Source of the DNA: Prunus persica | Taxonomy: Eukaryota > Streptophyta > Magnoliopsida > Rosales > Rosaceae | Assembly: GCF_000346465.2 (NCBI RefSeq) | Contig: NC_034011.1 | Coordinates: 25,913,941-25,977,940, forward strand | Direction: 5' to 3' | DNA length: 64,000 bases | Part shown: positions 62,274 through 64,000 of the stretch, piece by piece | Layout of the letters: each line of letters starts with the position of its first letter | Numbering within the stretch: the first letter of the stretch is position 1 | Notes under the pieces: generated by a model | Told to the model about the DNA's origin: nothing | Seen by the model: the letters and a program-made list of their open reading frames with translations, nothing else | Databases searched by the model: none | Position numbers and translations under genes: made by a program

Positions 62274-63869
62274 AGTGGACAATGTCGTTTCTGCCATGCT
62301 AGTTTATAAAGAAGAATAAGGACAGTATCGACTTTTCAGATTTCATTTCAGCTCAAAGTCACTCGTTCGTTGCTGCAGCTCGCTCATGTTATGTATCCTT
62401 TCTCTCCTCTTTGGAGTGTCTGACTTTACTTACAATCTAGTCCAAATTCAAACCCAAACTTCCAAAGCCTTTTTTTTCTCTATCGGAGCCAACTTGTTAC
62501 AATTTTTTTTCAAGTACAAAGCGATAGTCATTAAAGGGGAGGGAGATTTCTCACAAATACACAACTAAGATGTCATTAGGATTCGAACTTCAGACTTCTT
62601 GTCTACAAAGCAAAACCCTTTTTCCACTGGTCTATACCCGTTGGCCAACTTGTTAAGTGTTATGTGCTAAGAACTTTGTTTTTCAAACTCAAGAGCTAGC
62701 TACAAGAGTTTAGCTTCTCTATTTTTCTAAGGCATAAGCCTCTGAAAAATAGAGAGTAAATTTTGGGTGGCTGAAACTTCATCATCCTCAACTGATTTTG
62801 AATCGAAAGGCATGAAAAGGAAGTGATGTCATGTAACAGACGCTATCAATATCAACGTCAAAGACAATGCAACCACTGAGGCCTATTTTTCCAAAAAGCT
62901 CACGATTCCATATTAAAAAGGTATGAAGACTTTTTGTATACTAAACTTTAAATGCCATACATATATGTAGTAAAAGTTTGTTTCAGAAGGTGGATGGCAC
63001 TTAAACATTGCATTTATAGCTCATCATTCTTGTTTTTTTTTAGCCACCAATGAAAATCAGTAGTGCTCAAAACCCAAACTTCTTGACCCTTCAAACAAAA
63101 TGTCATGTATAGGTTGACATTACAAAAAAGTGTCTTGCAGAATTCATTTACAATGATGAATAACATGTCATTATATTGAAAATTTCAAGTTTCCGGCTCA
63201 AGGAAGTAAGAAAGAAAGAAAAAGGGTAGGCCGGATCTCACATTAGTTGTTCATATCATATTCCACGATTTAGTAATCTCACATTATATAGTTAACCGTA
63301 GAAGCTGTTCTGTGTTCACATGTATGTAAATTAATCCACCAGCCAAAAAGATGGCCGTTTGGTTTGGACTCAGAAAAAGAAAGAAGTGAATTCAAGCAAG
63401 AATCCCACAAACAAGGAGACTCCACATGGCGGCAATGCGACCGACCTGTAAAATAATGCAGGTGCAAGTCCAACAAAGGGCCCCACCAAGACGGTGCGTT
63501 TGTGGAAGCTTACTTTTAGATGAACACATCAATTTGGTCTTTATTTTTTCTTTTTTATGAAGACGGAGATGGGGAGGACCCAAAACTGGCATACGTGGTT
63601 GGGTGGGTGGAAGCTGGAGGCTCTATAAGACTATACCTGCAACTACCACCAAGTCCAAACATTGAAGAAGAAGAAGAAGAAAGAAGACGATAAGCTCCTC
63701 ATCTCACTCACTTTGTCACACTAATTTAAGCTTTTTCTGCCAACAAAATCACATTTTGTTAGCTTTCAAATTCAACCCAGAAATTCAAACTTGTAAATTA
63801 AGCCCAAATTATTAGTGCAATTTATGCTCTGCATTTTTGCAATTCCCACATATCCAGAGGGAGGCAGGC
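62274..63869. other. Spacer and promoter of the receptor kinase gene
   Basis: AT-rich spacer with a TE-like fragment around 62565-62650 (ATTCGAACTTCAGACTTCTTG resembles a minus-strand SINE/MITE body). The last 250 bp are the receptor kinase promoter: TATA at 63624 and a GAAGAAGAA-rich leader. No other coding frame. Confidence 0.5.
63624..63630 (+). promoter_or_regulatory. TATA box of the receptor-like kinase gene
   Basis: TATAAGA about 245 bp upstream of the ATG; transcription would start near 63655. Confidence 0.6.
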
Positions 63870-64000
63870 ATGTATGCCAAAACCACAACATGGGTCATCT
63901 TCTTCTTCTTGGTTTTCTCTGTTTCTCTCTCAGATCCAAGAACCAACCAAGCAACACTCTCCTGCGGCACTCTCAAACCTCCACCAAACGCCAGCTTCAT
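63870..64000 (+). CDS. Cysteine-rich receptor-like protein kinase (DUF26), N-terminus, gene cut by window edge
   Basis: The first 43 residues are visible. A signal peptide (TTTWVIFFFLVFSVSLS, about 5-21) is followed by DPRTNQATLSCGTLKPPPNASF, the characteristic beginning of the first Gnk2/DUF26 domain in the CRK2/CRK3/CRK42 group of plasma-membrane receptor-like kinases. The kinase part would lie to the right of the window. A secreted DUF26 protein without kinase is the alternative. ATG at 63870 is the first after the TATA box and opens the signal peptide. Confidence 0.75.
   Translation, partial: MYAKTTTWVIFFFLVFSVSLSDPRTNQATLSCGTLKPPPNASF

Overview
This is a stretch of nuclear DNA from a flowering plant. 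Nearly every gene is split by short GT-AG introns, the spacers are AT-rich, and many introns and spacers hold small inverted-repeat transposons (MITE-like) and GA, TG or AT microsatellites. The protein set is typical of eudicots: peptide deformylase 1B, group I shaggy kinase, DRM methyltransferase, a MYB98/MYB119-type MYB, a CLE peptide, a DUF26 receptor kinase. The compact genes and the MITE termini suggest a woody rosid, perhaps Rosaceae (Prunus-like), but the species is an inference. Spliced models below were built by eye from splice sites, and each complete multi-exon model closes in frame, except the broken small gene at 59.9-61.5 kb.

Layout. 0-6 kb: 5' end of an ARF GTPase (-), organellar peptide deformylase PDF1B (+), secreted polygalacturonase (-). 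6-10.3 kb: gene-poor, repeat-rich spacer. 10.3-26 kb: three genes in a row on +, a GSK3/shaggy kinase with a start-stop uORF in its leader, a DRM2-type de novo DNA methyltransferase whose ATG is the last codon of a leader exon, and a WW-domain DEAD-box RNA helicase. 28.7-32.2 kb: an R2R3-MYB with a foldback MITE in its second intron. 33-38 kb (-): plastid PEP/phosphate translocator and the tRNA m1A58 methyltransferase TRM61. 38.8-41 kb (+): a multi-span membrane protein of unknown function. 41.4-47.3 kb (-): CPYC glutaredoxin and organellar NADP-isocitrate dehydrogenase. 49-50.4 kb (+): a CLE-like peptide precursor with a variant core and a possible small secreted peptide. 51.3-57.9 kb (+): mitochondrial polynucleotide phosphorylase PNP2. 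58.4-59.5 kb: an unusual GGCCCA-rich minisatellite and a duplicated inverted-repeat element. 59.8-61.6 kb (-): a candidate small spliced gene with a telomere-like leader. 61.8-62.3 kb: a clean MITE with 8-bp target duplication. The window ends in the first exon of a cysteine-rich receptor-like kinase (+).

This is an ordinary euchromatic gene neighbourhood. The genes are not a cluster or operon, though several serve organelle gene expression or metabolism (PDF1B, PNP2, PPT, ICDH). I found no clear new multi-gene system. The most unusual items are the GGCCCA array, the CLE variant with Ala in place of Pro7, the leader/start-codon arrangements of the shaggy kinase and DRM genes, and the unrecognised small gene near 60-61.5 kb.
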